Shown here: positions 25,739 through 35,926 of the stretch, piece after piece | Layout: every line of letters begins with the position of its first letter | How positions within the stretch are numbered: the first letter of the stretch is position 1 | NCBI GenBank assembly: GCA_029959195.1 | Contig: CP114122.1 | Span: 2,170,001-2,234,000, forward strand | Length of the DNA stretch: 64,000 nucleotides | Reading direction: 5' to 3' | From: Dictyophora rubrovolvata | Lineage: Eukaryota; Basidiomycota; Agaricomycetes; Phallales; Phallaceae | Made by a program: the position numbers and the translations under genes | The notes under the pieces: model-generated | The model's database searches: none | The model's input: the letters and a program-made list of their open reading frames with translations, nothing else | Told to the model about the DNA's origin: nothing

Positions 25739-26105
25739 TTAGTTTTGCAGTTGGGCAACGTAATCGTCGCCCCATATTAAAGCCAGCTGAAGTGGTTTCA
25801 ATGACAAATGGAGGGAAATATGCTTTGGACACGCGTACCTGCCTCAGGCTATAGTCACTCCACGCCTTTTCTAGCTCCCTTTCTTCTTCAGGAGTCATAT
25901 GAGGGCAGGGCGGCCAGTCCTAGAACGAGTACAGTGGTCAAGGTGGCGAAACAGTAACCGTACACATACTTAAAAAACGTACCTCGCTATCCTCCTCCTC
26001 CGGCTCAAAGTAATTCTCTACAAGCGCAGAAAACGCGTCTTGGAAGGCGTCTTTGATTGGAGTGTCGTTTGTGCTTTGTGCGTTAGTACTGCTAGTGGAA
26101 GCCAT
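25739..26105 (-). CDS. Tandem orphan small acidic protein, copy B
   Basis: Second member of the unrecognised family. Exons 25983-26105, 25839-25919 and 25739-25786 (123, 81 and 48 nt), giving 83 aa with the same phase-0 introns. N-terminus MASTSSTNAQSTNDTPIK, core DAFQDAFSALVENYFEPEEE, exon 2 DWPPCPHMTPEEERELEKAW, exon 3 LALIWGDDYVAQLQN followed at once by the stop. Compared with A and C it lacks the 6-residue C-terminal tail because its stop comes directly after LQN. Exon 2 is exactly 81 nt in all three copies, while the N-terminus varies in length by whole codons, a pattern expected under protein-level selection. Confidence 0.8.
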
Positions 26106-26168
26106 CAGAAATAGAAATGATACGAAGTTGTGAAATGGTTGGTAATGCCAGAGCTGCCGGAGGAGGAT

Positions 26169-26190
26169 CCTTATACATATATACTGACTC
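26169..26190 (-). promoter_or_regulatory. TATA box block, copy B
   Basis: On the - strand AGTCAGTATATATGTATAAGG-like, about 65-75 bp upstream of the ATG at 26105 and homologous to the copy A and C blocks. Confidence 0.65.
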
Positions 26191-26971
26191 CCTGCAAATG
26201 TCGTCCGTAACCGCTTAACCATTGTCTTGGTGAGCTGTTGGACGGTCTATCGGACACGCAGACGGGGAAGCGGACTCGGACGTTGTCAATCTTGTACGTC
26301 CTTTCTCTACTCACTGAAACATGGTTTACACTACTCCAGACAACGATCTGCGTTTTTATCTAATCGATTTTGGTCCCACGAAAAGCGTTAGCGACGACCG
26401 GAAACGATCAGTACTGCAGGTAAACCAGGGAGAACTTAAAGGCCTACGGGTTTTGTCACGACAGGCCATTTCCAAGTCGGGATAGGGAGAATGTAAACAT
26501 AGCTGTGAATGAACCTGATTCGGGTACTCCTCCTTAGCTTCGGCGGAAGGAGGAGGCTGCTTGGCAGTGTTGATAATCATCGATCGATTGCCTCAATGAT
26601 TAGGGCCATTATCTCACTAGTAGATTTAAATGTAATGTTTTTCATCGCCTGTTGAGGTTGAAATTGGGATTCGAAGAGTACAACAAGAAGTTCAGGTTTA
26701 TGATGATGATGATAGTAAACCCTAGTAAACCCTCCTCTGTTTGTCTCTGGTTTTTTAAGGCATATCAACAAACGCGCGTGGGAGCTGATTCGAAAAGAAC
26801 CCCGAAGCGCTGAGGTTCTAAGCGAGATCTTTCAAATTTTTCAATCACTAACCACCAAGTACTCCCTGAGTGGCTATAAATCCAGAAGAAACTCTACTAA
26901 ATCCACAATTTGATACGGGGCGAAAGGTTTGTGTATTTATTTTACTACGAGAGGTACTACACGATCATAGC

Positions 26972-27378
26972 TTATTTGGCGTAAGGCCATTGGTTTTGCA
27001 ATTGGGCGACATAATCGTCGCCCCATGTTAAAGCGAGCTAAAATGGTGATGGTTCAATGGGGAACGAGGGAAAATTTGTACCGGACACGCGTACCTGTCT
27101 CAGATTGCATTCGATCCATTCCTTTAATATTCTCTCCTCTTCTTCAGGAGTCATATGAGGGCAGGGCGACCAGTCCTAGAACGGGTACCGCGGTGGTCAA
27201 GGTGGCGATACAATGACCATACATATTGTCAAAAACGTACCTCACTGTCCTCCTCCTCCAATTCAAAATAATTGTCTACAAGAGCAGAAAACGCATCTTG
27301 GAAAGCGTCTCTGCTTGTATCGTCGTTGGCCTTTTCGGTTTTGGTACTTTGGGTGTTAGTACTACTAGTGGAAGCCAT
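26972..27378 (-). CDS. Tandem orphan small acidic protein, copy C
   Basis: Third member, nearest the intact arrestin gene. Exons 27241-27378, 27095-27175 and 26972-27037 (138, 81 and 66 nt), giving 94 aa. N-terminus MASTSSTNTQSTKTEKANDD, core DAFQDAFSALVDNYFELEEE, exon 2 DWSPCPHMTPEEEERILKEW, exon 3 LALTWGDDYVAQLQN with the tail QWPYAK. The invariant points over all three copies are DAFQDAFSAL, the acidic run, the CP of exon 2, TPEEE, LRQLAL, WG(D/E)(D/E)YVA and the C-terminal N. No known domain is recognised. A single Cys is kept in exon 2 of each copy, so a disulfide-rich secreted role is unlikely. Confidence 0.8.
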
Positions 27379-27437
27379 CAGAAATAGGAATATAAAACGT
27401 TGTAGAACAGTTAATTATGCCATAGCTACCGGAAGAG

Positions 27438-27459
27438 GGCCTTTATATATACTGACTCT
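27438..27459 (-). promoter_or_regulatory. TATA box block, copy C
   Basis: On the - strand AGTCAGTATATATAAAGG, about 62 bp upstream of the ATG at 27378. Confidence 0.7.
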
Positions 27460-28432
27460 TTGCAATCCCGTTCGTGACCATTGTCCAATGGTGAGCTCAG
27501 ACTGTTGGACGGTCGACCGGACACGCAGACACAGACGCGGACTCGGACACGTCTATTCACTGAAACACGGTTTACCCTATTCCGGACGAAAGATATTCTG
27601 CGTTTTCTATCTCATCAATCTTGGTCTCACGAGAAGGGTTATTACTAACGACCACCGGAAACGATACGCGCTGCAGGTGAACCATTGACAGGAAGAATGA
27701 AAGCCTTACGGGTTTTGTCACGATCGCGACAGGCCATTTCCAAGTTGAGATATCGATATCTAGGGAGAATGTAAAGCCATAGAATAAACCTGACTCAGAA
27801 ACTCATCGGTCGATCGCCTCAATGATCCTCAAGGCGATTATATTATGTAGTCCATCTGATTCAGACCGACTACTACTAATAGATTCGATGTAATGCTTTT
27901 CATCATGTCATGTTGAGGTAGCAATTGAGGTTCAGAGAGTACAACAAGGAGTTCAAGTTTATGGTGATAGTAAATCCTCCTCTGTTTTAAGACTGTTAAG
28001 CAGGTTTTTTCAAGGCATAATAACAAACGCGCGAGAGCTGAATGGAAAAGAACCTTAAAACCTAATCGATTCCATGTGAGCCCAAGTTCCATTCTGTTAT
28101 CTTACGTGCTGAGCGGAAGATTAATACACCAATATGCAGTCTTAGAGGGACCCCCGCACAGTTTACGGCTTTCGAGAGTCGATCTCGTAGCTTGATTGGC
28201 GGCGACGAAGGAAGAGGTGACAAATTTCTCCAATAAGCGAGGAATTGCTTCTGGATGTTCTAACATGGTGCTCGCATTTTCTAGGGGGTCCAAATACTGA
28301 CTTTTGACCTTTGTATGCAACGGAAACTTAGAGTGTCGTATTTAATTGCCCACTTAATATATGTATGTACTACATCACCATTACTGTTCCAACATTCCAT
28401 TGTACCGCACCCCCTCGTGTCGAACAAGTGGA

Positions 28433-29847
28433 TTAGCAATCGCACTCGTAAACTCCAATATTCAAGCTATCAGAAACCAAAGCCACACTGTTTCCGATTC
28501 CACTAATAGGAACCTTGGCGACAAGATGGTGCTTTCAAAATTCAAGGCCTTCAATAAGCCAGTGTCCATGAATTACGAACTACAACGCAACTCACCGTTA
28601 ACGAAATCTGTGAAATTGAAAAATTGGGAACCGCGTTATTGATCCAAAATACTTTCCAGATGTAGGATTTCTGCCATGTCGTTTTGCTAGCCGTAGTTTT
28701 CACCTGTGCCCAGTCGTTGATGTAGGGTTGAACTTGAGATAAGATGTTCTTCTTATCCGTGATTTTGATATTGTGGCTGTTGCCTTCTGCGGTTATTCGC
28801 ACCCTGTGTTGTAAGAAGAGCTCGACACCTCTGGGTTGAGGCGCAACAGAAAGAAGCAAGGATGTTTTGTTTTTGTGTGCCGGGGTATCTGGTAAGCCTG
28901 TTAATGTCAGACACGCAAAAACAGGTATTGGCTTTCGTTGTGGCAATTTGGGAAGATTAGGAACCCAGATAGATAATGTGGAAGTTCCGCATTCAAAGAA
29001 TAGTTTACGTTGGATTGTCGAGCTTATCGTTCCCACTCTTCTGAAACTTCCTGACCGCTTTAGCTCCTCGTATGAAGGGTTTGCAGGTAGCAAAGACAAG
29101 TCGAAACGACCCATACTTCTTGGCACAAAAACAAGTGGCACCTTGCTAAAATTTTAGACTTTTGATTAACAACGCTGAAGGTGCTTTGTCTGTATTACTG
29201 ACCTTTTATAAAATTCAGCTAAATCTGACCCCAGCGCGCTAGCTTTGATATAGTATCGTACACAAGCGACATCATCTATCTTTCAAAAGAAAAGTCAATA
29301 ATATGCAAAAAAGACTGGGGTGTGTAACTCACCTCTGTACTATTTTTGAAAGCGATAGAGCGTATATCACCTTCGCGCCAGAACCATTTCGCAGAAAATG
29401 AAGGGGGCAAGTTAATGCTGCTGTCGAACCCCACCTCAGGTATAACAAGTTTGAACGACAGGCTCTTTGGAAGCGGTTGGCCTGCGGATATCCGTGACCA
29501 TAGCACATGGTCTTTTCGCATCACGGTCGTTGTTTCGTGAACGGGAGCCTGGCTAAAAGGAATAAATTATCTTTTGCCACGATACGTCAATAGGGGAAAA
29601 AAAAGTACCTATCGTTAATTTGATTCCATGCTGGAAAAGCGCAATCAGATTACATTAAATGACCAGAAGAAGGAATATGTTTACCGGTGGAGTCCACTTT
29701 ACAGATGAGAGATATCCGAAGTTCTTCGACTGATATGGCATAGGGTGCATCCAATGATGCGTAAACAATGCCCGAAACCAGAGAGCCTGTTGAATAGTAC
29801 CTTTTTGAGGAGGATAAACTGATGGATAGCTTGTTATTAGCGGACAT
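28433..29847 (-). CDS. Arrestin-like protein
   Basis: Fungal alpha-arrestin-like beta-sandwich protein of about 370 aa; such proteins usually adapt membrane cargo to ubiquitin ligases. Start MSANNKLSISLSSSKRYYS at 29847, continuing SLVSGIVYASLDAPYAISVE. Exons join as AWNQINDSQAPVHETTTVM, then LPKSLSFKLVIPEVGFDSS, then IDDVACVRYYIKASALGSDL (the typical VRYYIKA strand), then SKVPLVFVPRS and a long exon ending WINNAVPNFSISQISLT. The last exon (28433-28531) begins HHLVAKVPISGIGNS. All junctions keep the frame. It shows no PPxY motif in what I read, so ligase recruitment is not supported. Its last exon and 3' flank were copied into unit A. Confidence 0.7.
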
Positions 29848-31844
29848 GACTGAACTCGCGGAAAAGAGTCGAATTCAAGGTGCGTGCCGAAATTTATACA
29901 TTGTCGGACGCATCGTGTTTTGTCCATTCAATTAGTTTGCGCAATTCTTGATAAATGTACCAGAGAAGACGATGTGGAACCAGCTGAACTCGGTCGTCCG
30001 ACCGGTTTTCGTCGATCTAATTTTGCTGATAGAATTCCTGTCAGTTTATAGCTTCATATTAGCTTGTGTGGTTACCCATATCTTCTTTCAGACGGTATTC
30101 TGAGAATTAACAACATCCATGAGTGACAGGCGAGTAAAGTGGCATGGTATTTCCTCAATAAATGCATATTAAACGTGTACCTTGCCACCACCTACATGAA
30201 ACAGCTTCAAACAAAAGGAGCAGTTTGCCTTCATGGTCCGTCGGCAACCGCCGAATGTAAAAATATCATTCCTGGAATGTCTCGACCTTCTGAAATCTCT
30301 ACAAGAGTCGGGACGTTTCCTCCTTCAAGTTCGCGAATTCCGTATTTGATTGATTGTTGCTGATCAAAAATGCGGAGTAGGCGGGTGTAGTGCCAGCTGG
30401 TACAATAACTTGTAGAATGAATATCGTATACCTGGGACATCGATTCGTCATTCGGACATGAAGTCTCTCGCCAGGAACAGGAATACAAACCTCATTGACT
30501 AGGGAAGTACGCCACGCAATTTAGTTGACCCTATTCTATATGTGACAAATTCGAGACAGATGTCGAGAAACAAATTTTTCGAGATGTGGAAGATTTGAGC
30601 AGGCCATATTACCGTTAGCGGTCCATGGAAGCTACGGATAGTATGCGACCGTCCATCGGAATATCGCGGCACAGACGCAATGAGCCCTGGTTTAGATGAA
30701 TAATGATCCAACTAGGGTTTGAAACGGAGAAAAAGATCTCCACTTTGCGGGATGACTCTCATAGGAAGTTCCAAAGGACATGCACTTCGCAATGAGGTAT
30801 GCACGTAGATTAATTGGGGGGTATGGGGTAAGTTTGGTCCGGGGCTCCGTTACTATTTCGTACACGAATCCCGAATACGTGACTCTTGCGCTTCTCTTAT
30901 ATCCTGTAGGCGTTGATTGATGCACATCGATCGGTGTTCTACGCTTTTCTGACAAACAGGGCCCCCGTAAGCAAGTGTCCGCATATGAAAGAAGCCTACT
31001 CTGATTTTCAGAATGATCACCGGCCTCTAAAAACTTTATTCCTTTGATCAACTTTAGTGCAGGAACGGAAGCTTAGACGGGGTCAACCCTGTACCAATTC
31101 AAGCTGCCAGATGTACCTCAGTCGCTAATAAGAGAACGTCTGTCTAACCACTCAGGCGTTAGGCCTCAAAGTTGAACCAGTCGTGTGAATGAAGACCGAC
31201 CAGAATTGCACGAGAGCAACATGCGTTGAATATTGAAAATCGGATGAAATTCGAATTCGAGATCCCCCAAGTTAGTTAGGACACGGAAGGAAGCCCGACA
31301 TCAAAGATCCTGTCCTAAATTATATCTTTCTTTGAAATATTTGAAAACAATAGTGGAGTAAAAGATTAAGCACAAAGTTTAAGGGGAAGACGGTAACCAA
31401 GCGCGCTTAGGTAATACAGCGTCAATAACGTTTTCTTGACCCGAGACTATACGATCGAGCTGATTTCCTCGGTAGACCTGCCATCATTAACCATTACATG
31501 TTTTTAGCGTACTAATAATAACAATTAGATCTCCCAATCGAAGTAGTGACTCTGACACCGACGGCCCAAAGCCCCTCGGGACCCCAAATTGTATCCTTTC
31601 TATTAGACTGCAATCTCACATCGCACTCAGGCTCGTCTACCCAAACGGCGGGTACTTTTTCGGAATCGATCTAGCTTTGATCAGAGGACGTTTTAAAAGC
31701 AAAAACTCATAACGAGTACTCTTTGCGCCCAACAAGAAAGCCAGTCTCGCGGTGGAAGGGGGTCTGTAACAATCTGTCTCTTTCCAGTATAAAGGGCGGC
31801 CAGAAAGGACCTGAAAACTAGGGACAGTCACCGTCCGAACAATA
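29848..31844. other. Intergenic with unrecognised coding-like pieces on the - strand
   Basis: 2 kb between the arrestin gene start and the cap methyltransferase. On the - strand, 30231-31051 has consecutive open pieces separated by plausible GT..AG introns (for example VPRYSDGRSHTIRSFHG near 30640 and RVTYSGFVYEIVTEPRTKL near 30860), but joining them does not give one clean frame. It may be a decayed gene or an unknown small one; I do not assign it. Confidence 0.4.
31788..31795 (+). promoter_or_regulatory. TATA box of the cap methyltransferase gene
   Basis: TATAAAGG about 50 bp upstream of the ATG at 31845. Confidence 0.5.
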
Positions 31845-33459
31845 ATGCCCCGAGGGTATGACGCATTACGTGATGTCCTTGCCAGCAACTCAAACGGACC
31901 TCCTATCTCTCCCACGCTCACTCGGCCTCATATTTCGAATATACTCAATGATCCTATCTCATCAACGAACATGTCTCCATCCATAATCCCCGAGAAGAAA
32001 CAGCCGCCTCCTCCACCTCCAAAGTCGAAAGCTATCCCGTACAACCCGACTAGGCGGTTGACGCCTCCGACGTCCGTTTTGGTCCCTCTTACACCTGAAG
32101 AACTCGAGTCATTCAAGGCACCGAGGAATGCTTTACGTGCGTTGGCAAGAGCGCCAGATCCTGCATTGGAGGACCCTAATTTCTTTCCGCCAAATATAAC
32201 ACCCATAAAACGTAAGCGAGACGACAATGAAGATATTAGACCGCAGAAACGATCTCGGGACTCTGGCCTTGTTGTTCAACATTGTATGTCGATCTGCTAA
32301 TCTGATGGGTGTATTTTCTCCTGAAGCTGATTTCTTTCCCAGATAATTCCCGACCCGATGTCGGAGTCCAAGAAAGACAAGAGTCTCCTATTATTGGATT
32401 GAAGAACTTCAATAACTGGATCAAGTCCGTCCTTATTGCCAAGTTCGGTAAACGTGCGTTCGACGGTGCACCTCCGCCTCCACCAGGAGACCTTAAATGT
32501 CGAGGAAAGGTCCTTGATATGGGATGCGGCAAAGGCGGAGACCTTCAAAAGTGGCAAAAAGCTCGAGTACGGGAGTATGTAGGATTAGGTACGTCTGCAC
32601 TTCTTTTGGTGTTATTCTCAGTATTAACACTATGTTGTAGATATCGCGGCTGTATCAGTTGAACAAGCTCAATTCCGCTGGAGACAAATGCGCAGAAACA
32701 AGTTTTTAGCCCACTTTGCGCCCTTGGATTGTTATGTGGAACCTATAGCGTCAGTTATCCCTTCTGCGATGCTAGACCCACCCTTCGATGTGGTTTCGAT
32801 GCAGTTCTGTATGCATTATGCTTTTGAGAACGAAAGCAAGGCTAGAATGATGCTAGAGAATGTATCAAAGCATCTGAGAAAGGGCGGTATCTTCTTGGGG
32901 ACCGTTCCCAATGCCGAATGGATTACGTATGTTTTTATGACGCTTGTCTTGAGATCTATTCTTATACAGTTACAGGAGTCGTTTATCTTCATTATCGCCA
33001 CCCTCGGAGCCATCATTTGGCAATTCAGTATATAGGCTGACGTTTGAAGAACACTTGAAAAAGAAGAAACATCCGATGTTCGGACAACGATATACTTTCT
33101 TCCTTAAAGATGCGGTTGAAGACGTACCCGAATATGTCGTCAATTGGGATTACTTTACAACGTTTGTCGTGTCACTTACCTAAATAAGTACCTTGGACTG
33201 ATATCTCAACAGCTTGGCACAAGAGTACTCTTTATATCCAATATATCGTAAAGAGTTCCATGACATATTTGAGGCCGAAAAGGATGATAAAGAGTTCAGT
33301 TCACTTTTGCAGTGGATGAAAGTTGTAGATTCTCAGGGGGTCAGTCAGATGGATGAAGATCAGTGGGAGGCAGCAAGTAAGTTTTCAACATCGTATAGGT
33401 ATTTCAATCTGATTGTTCTTGTAGATATTTACCTAGGGTTTGCGTTCGAAAAGCGCTAG
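31845..33459 (+). CDS. ABD1: mRNA cap guanine-N7 methyltransferase
   Basis: SAM-dependent enzyme that methylates N7 of the cap guanosine on nascent mRNA in the nucleus. The N-terminal extension is Pro/Ser-rich with a basic stretch ([19 protein letters not shown]), usual for fungal Abd1. The catalytic domain begins [19 protein letters not shown], then [16 protein letters not shown] (SAM motif I), [14 protein letters not shown] (motif for cap/SAM binding), and [15 protein letters not shown]. An intron (about 32929-32979) joins WIT to a stretch leading into [14 protein letters not shown], the family's conserved GNSVY strand. The C-terminus is [11 protein letters not shown] at 33459. At least five introns, all in frame; nothing looks broken. 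The start is supported by a nearby TATA box. Confidence 0.93.
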
Positions 33460-34463
33460 CCTTGAGATCTCGATACTAGTTTTTAATCCCCTCCAACCCT
33501 TTCACTACTGAAGGCGCTGAACGATCGAGATCTGAGCCGGGACTGCTATCCGGACGGAATGTTTGCTCTCCACGTGAAAAATGACTGCGGCCTGTATATT
33601 TATGTGCAAGATCCCAATCTCTATTGAACGGTTTTGGCAGTCTTCTAATGAATGCCTCATCGTATCACTAGATCATATGTTATCGTGGTACCCATTGCTT
33701 ATTCATCCAAAAAGTACCTAATATTGATAAGCTAGTTTGTATTCTTTGATACAGAGCCAGTCCAGTTTTCGTATGTATATAATCAGTGATGAATGCAGAA
33801 TTAGACGAACCAAAGCGCGGGAGCAAAAATCGGGCCTCAGACTGGATTAGTTCCTCGTTTCTCGACAATTATATACAGCATTCGACACTTCAGCACTCTC
33901 TAGCTTCTCTATGAAGGTATCTGTGTATTTCGTGACGTTAGTCAATATTGTTGTTCTTTCTCAATGTGGCAACTACGATTTTAACCTGATACTACGAGTC
34001 TACGACGATGATTGAATTTATGTAAGCGTTAGAACGACGTCACACGTGTCACGCGCTCAGCATTCCAACGTATGTCAATTGTGTTCATTTGCCTTCGACT
34101 TCAACGTTCAATGTTCAACAATCAGGTAGTCACGCTGCTAAATGTGCCTGCAGTCTACTTATATGATGGTTCTTTCGCTGCTGTTTTCCCATTTTTGAAA
34201 ACCCATTCATACATAGGGCCTCTTGTCACGGCTACCGCTACTAATGGTTCGCCCATTGCTCGTCTGATCCTGGCAAAGCACTGTAGCTGACCTGCTATTT
34301 GACAAAAAAAAGCCGTAAACAGGTCAAAGTCGGATACGGGAGAGTGAAGTTGCTTTGCTGCTGCTGGGCTGTTTATCCTGGACCGTGACGCAGGATTCGC
34401 CTTTAAACGTCATGGTTACGGCCTGTAAAACAGTTGCGGAGTAAAGATATTGAGGTGCAAGGA
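33460..34463. other. Intergenic and upstream region of the aryl-alcohol dehydrogenase
   Basis: About 1 kb. From 33869 to 34053 it carries a block that recurs upstream of the ABC transporter. The rest shows no gene. Confidence 0.5.
33869..34053 (+). repeat. Dispersed block, copy 1 (upstream of aryl-alcohol dehydrogenase)
   Basis: Shares ordered words with 46131-46334: TTATATACAGCATTCG, AGCTTCTCT, ACGATTTTAACC, GATTGAATTTA and AGAACGACGTCAC. It ends with a CACACGTGTCAC stretch containing E-box-like and CRE-like cores. Confidence 0.7.
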
Positions 34464-34470
34464 TATAAAA
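34464..34470 (+). promoter_or_regulatory. TATA box of the aryl-alcohol dehydrogenase gene
   Basis: TATAAAA about 50 bp upstream of the ATG at 34519. Confidence 0.55.
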
Positions 34471-34518
34471 GAACCTCTTCTGGGGCTTTGGATAATAGGT
34501 TAAGCCCATTTCTTTACA

Positions 34519-35926
34519 ATGTCTAATGCATTCGCTCCTGCGCCTCAACCTTCAAACCCCCTTGCTCGATACAGGATCCTTTCACCCAATGCTGGAGTTC
34601 ATGTTTCTCCTTTACAGCTAGGAGCCATGAGCATCGGTGACAAGTGGGATAAATTCGGAATGGGTTCCATGAATAAAGAAACGTCTTTCAAATTGCTCGA
34701 TGCGTATTATGAAGCTGGAGGAAACTTCATCGACACTGCTAATAACTATCAAGACGAAACCTCCGAGGATTTCATTGGCGAATGGATGGAGAAGAGGGGC
34801 ATTCGCGATCAAATCGTTTTAGCCACCAAGTACACCACCAATTTCAAACGTGGTGCAGATAGCATTCCGACCAAGATCAATTACGTTGGGAATAGCCACA
34901 AATCAATGCATGTCTCCGTCGAAGCCAGCTTGAAAAAGCTCCGAACAACCTATGTTGACATATTATACGTCCATTGTAAGTGTTTTGGTTTGTGGTCTCT
35001 GCGCAACATTAATGATTTTCTGAAGGGTGGGCTTTCGACACATCCATAGAAGAAGTCATGAACAATCTGCACAGTTTTGTAATGAAGGGAAAGGTTCTTT
35101 ATTTGGTACTTATGACAACGCTCTTTTGCTATGTTTCGATGCATTCATGATATCTTGACAGGGAATATCTGTTAGTCTTATCACCGGGGCCTTTTATAAG
35201 CTCACAAGTAACCACGTTATAGGACACGCCTGCCTGGGTAGTCTCCAGAGCCAATCAATGGGCCAGGGACCATGGAAAGACACCTTTTTGCATCTATCAA
35301 GGCCGTTGGAACATCTTAGAACGAAGCTTCGAAAGAGATATCATCCCCATGGCTCGTGCAGAAGGTCTCGCACTTGCGCCATGGGGCGTACTTGCTGAAG
35401 GCCGATTCCGCACCGACGAAGAAGAACGACGGCGACAGGAAAGTGGTGAAAAGGGCCGTACCTTCCTTCGTGACTGGAAGCGCAATGAAACCGAGGTCCA
35501 GGTTAGCAGGAAGTTGGAGGAAATCGCTAAAACATTTTGGTGTCAAGAGCATCACCGCTATCGCTATCGCGTATTTGATGCATGTAGGTGCAATCACGTA
35601 TGGTGATTTCAAAGCTGTTTCTTACATTATGTTCAGAAAACGCCCTACGTTTTTCCTTTGATTGGTGGTCGGAAGGTCGAGCACCTTCAGGCCAACATCG
35701 AAGCCCTCAATGTGCACCTATCTTCTGAGCAAATCAAAGATATTGAATCAGTGTCTCCATTCGACCCTGGTTTTCCAAATACAATGATTGTGAGCGCTGA
35801 TATAACAACCTGCAATTTTTCAGGCTGATAATTGCTGTATAGGGAGACGGAACGGAGACCAACTACCTGCTGAAGAATGCAGGATGGATTGATCGCTGGC
35901 AATCAATTCCGCCGTCACCAGCCTAG
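34519..35926 (+). CDS. Aryl-alcohol dehydrogenase (aldo-keto reductase), frameshifted
   Basis: NADP-dependent TIM-barrel reductase of the fungal aryl-alcohol dehydrogenase type, linked to lignin-derived aldehyde metabolism. Catalytic residues appear as [12 protein letters not shown] (Asp and Tyr), VLATKYTT (Lys) and DILYVHWWAF (His, joined across an intron). A 9-nt exon (35162-35170, GIS) lies between YL and [13 protein letters not shown]. The C-terminal cofactor part reads [18 protein letters not shown], ending at 35926. In the exon around 35532 the frame changes: EEIAK is in one frame and [17 protein letters not shown] in the next, at a run of four A. Both sides match the family, so one extra base is the simplest reading. 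Either it is a sequencing error or the gene is newly disabled. Confidence 0.85.

Larger units (their letters stand above)
23917..28594. repeat. Three tandem diverged duplication units
   Basis: Unit A runs from about 23917 to 25528, unit B from about 25533 to 26802, unit C from about 26803 to 28594. A and B both begin with AGCTTCAGCGCCTAC; C begins with a related GCGCTGAGG-TTCTAAGCGAGATC version. Each unit then has TTTGTRTATTTATTTTACTAC (about 24055, 25618, 26928), a small three-exon gene on the - strand, a shared TATA/promoter block and a shared GGGTTTTGTCACGA block. Units A and C continue into a homologous 470 bp stretch next to the arrestin gene, which unit B lacks. The copies are well diverged, so this is biological duplication and not an assembly echo. 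Confidence 0.88.

Noticed and set aside
24151-27378. Tandem small genes as mating pheromone precursors
   Set aside because: Size and clustering fit, but none ends in a CaaX box, and no pheromone receptor is present in the window.
28102-28320. Small gene in the arrestin 3' flank (MLEHPEAIPRLLEKF)
   Set aside because: The first 15 codons are conserved in the duplicate at 25 kb, but length changes of 2 nt then put the copies in different frames, so protein-level conservation fails.
31080-31165. tRNA-like stretch on the - strand (A-box-like CGCCTGAGTGGTTAG)
   Set aside because: No matching B box or acceptor stem could be built; probably chance or a decayed copy.
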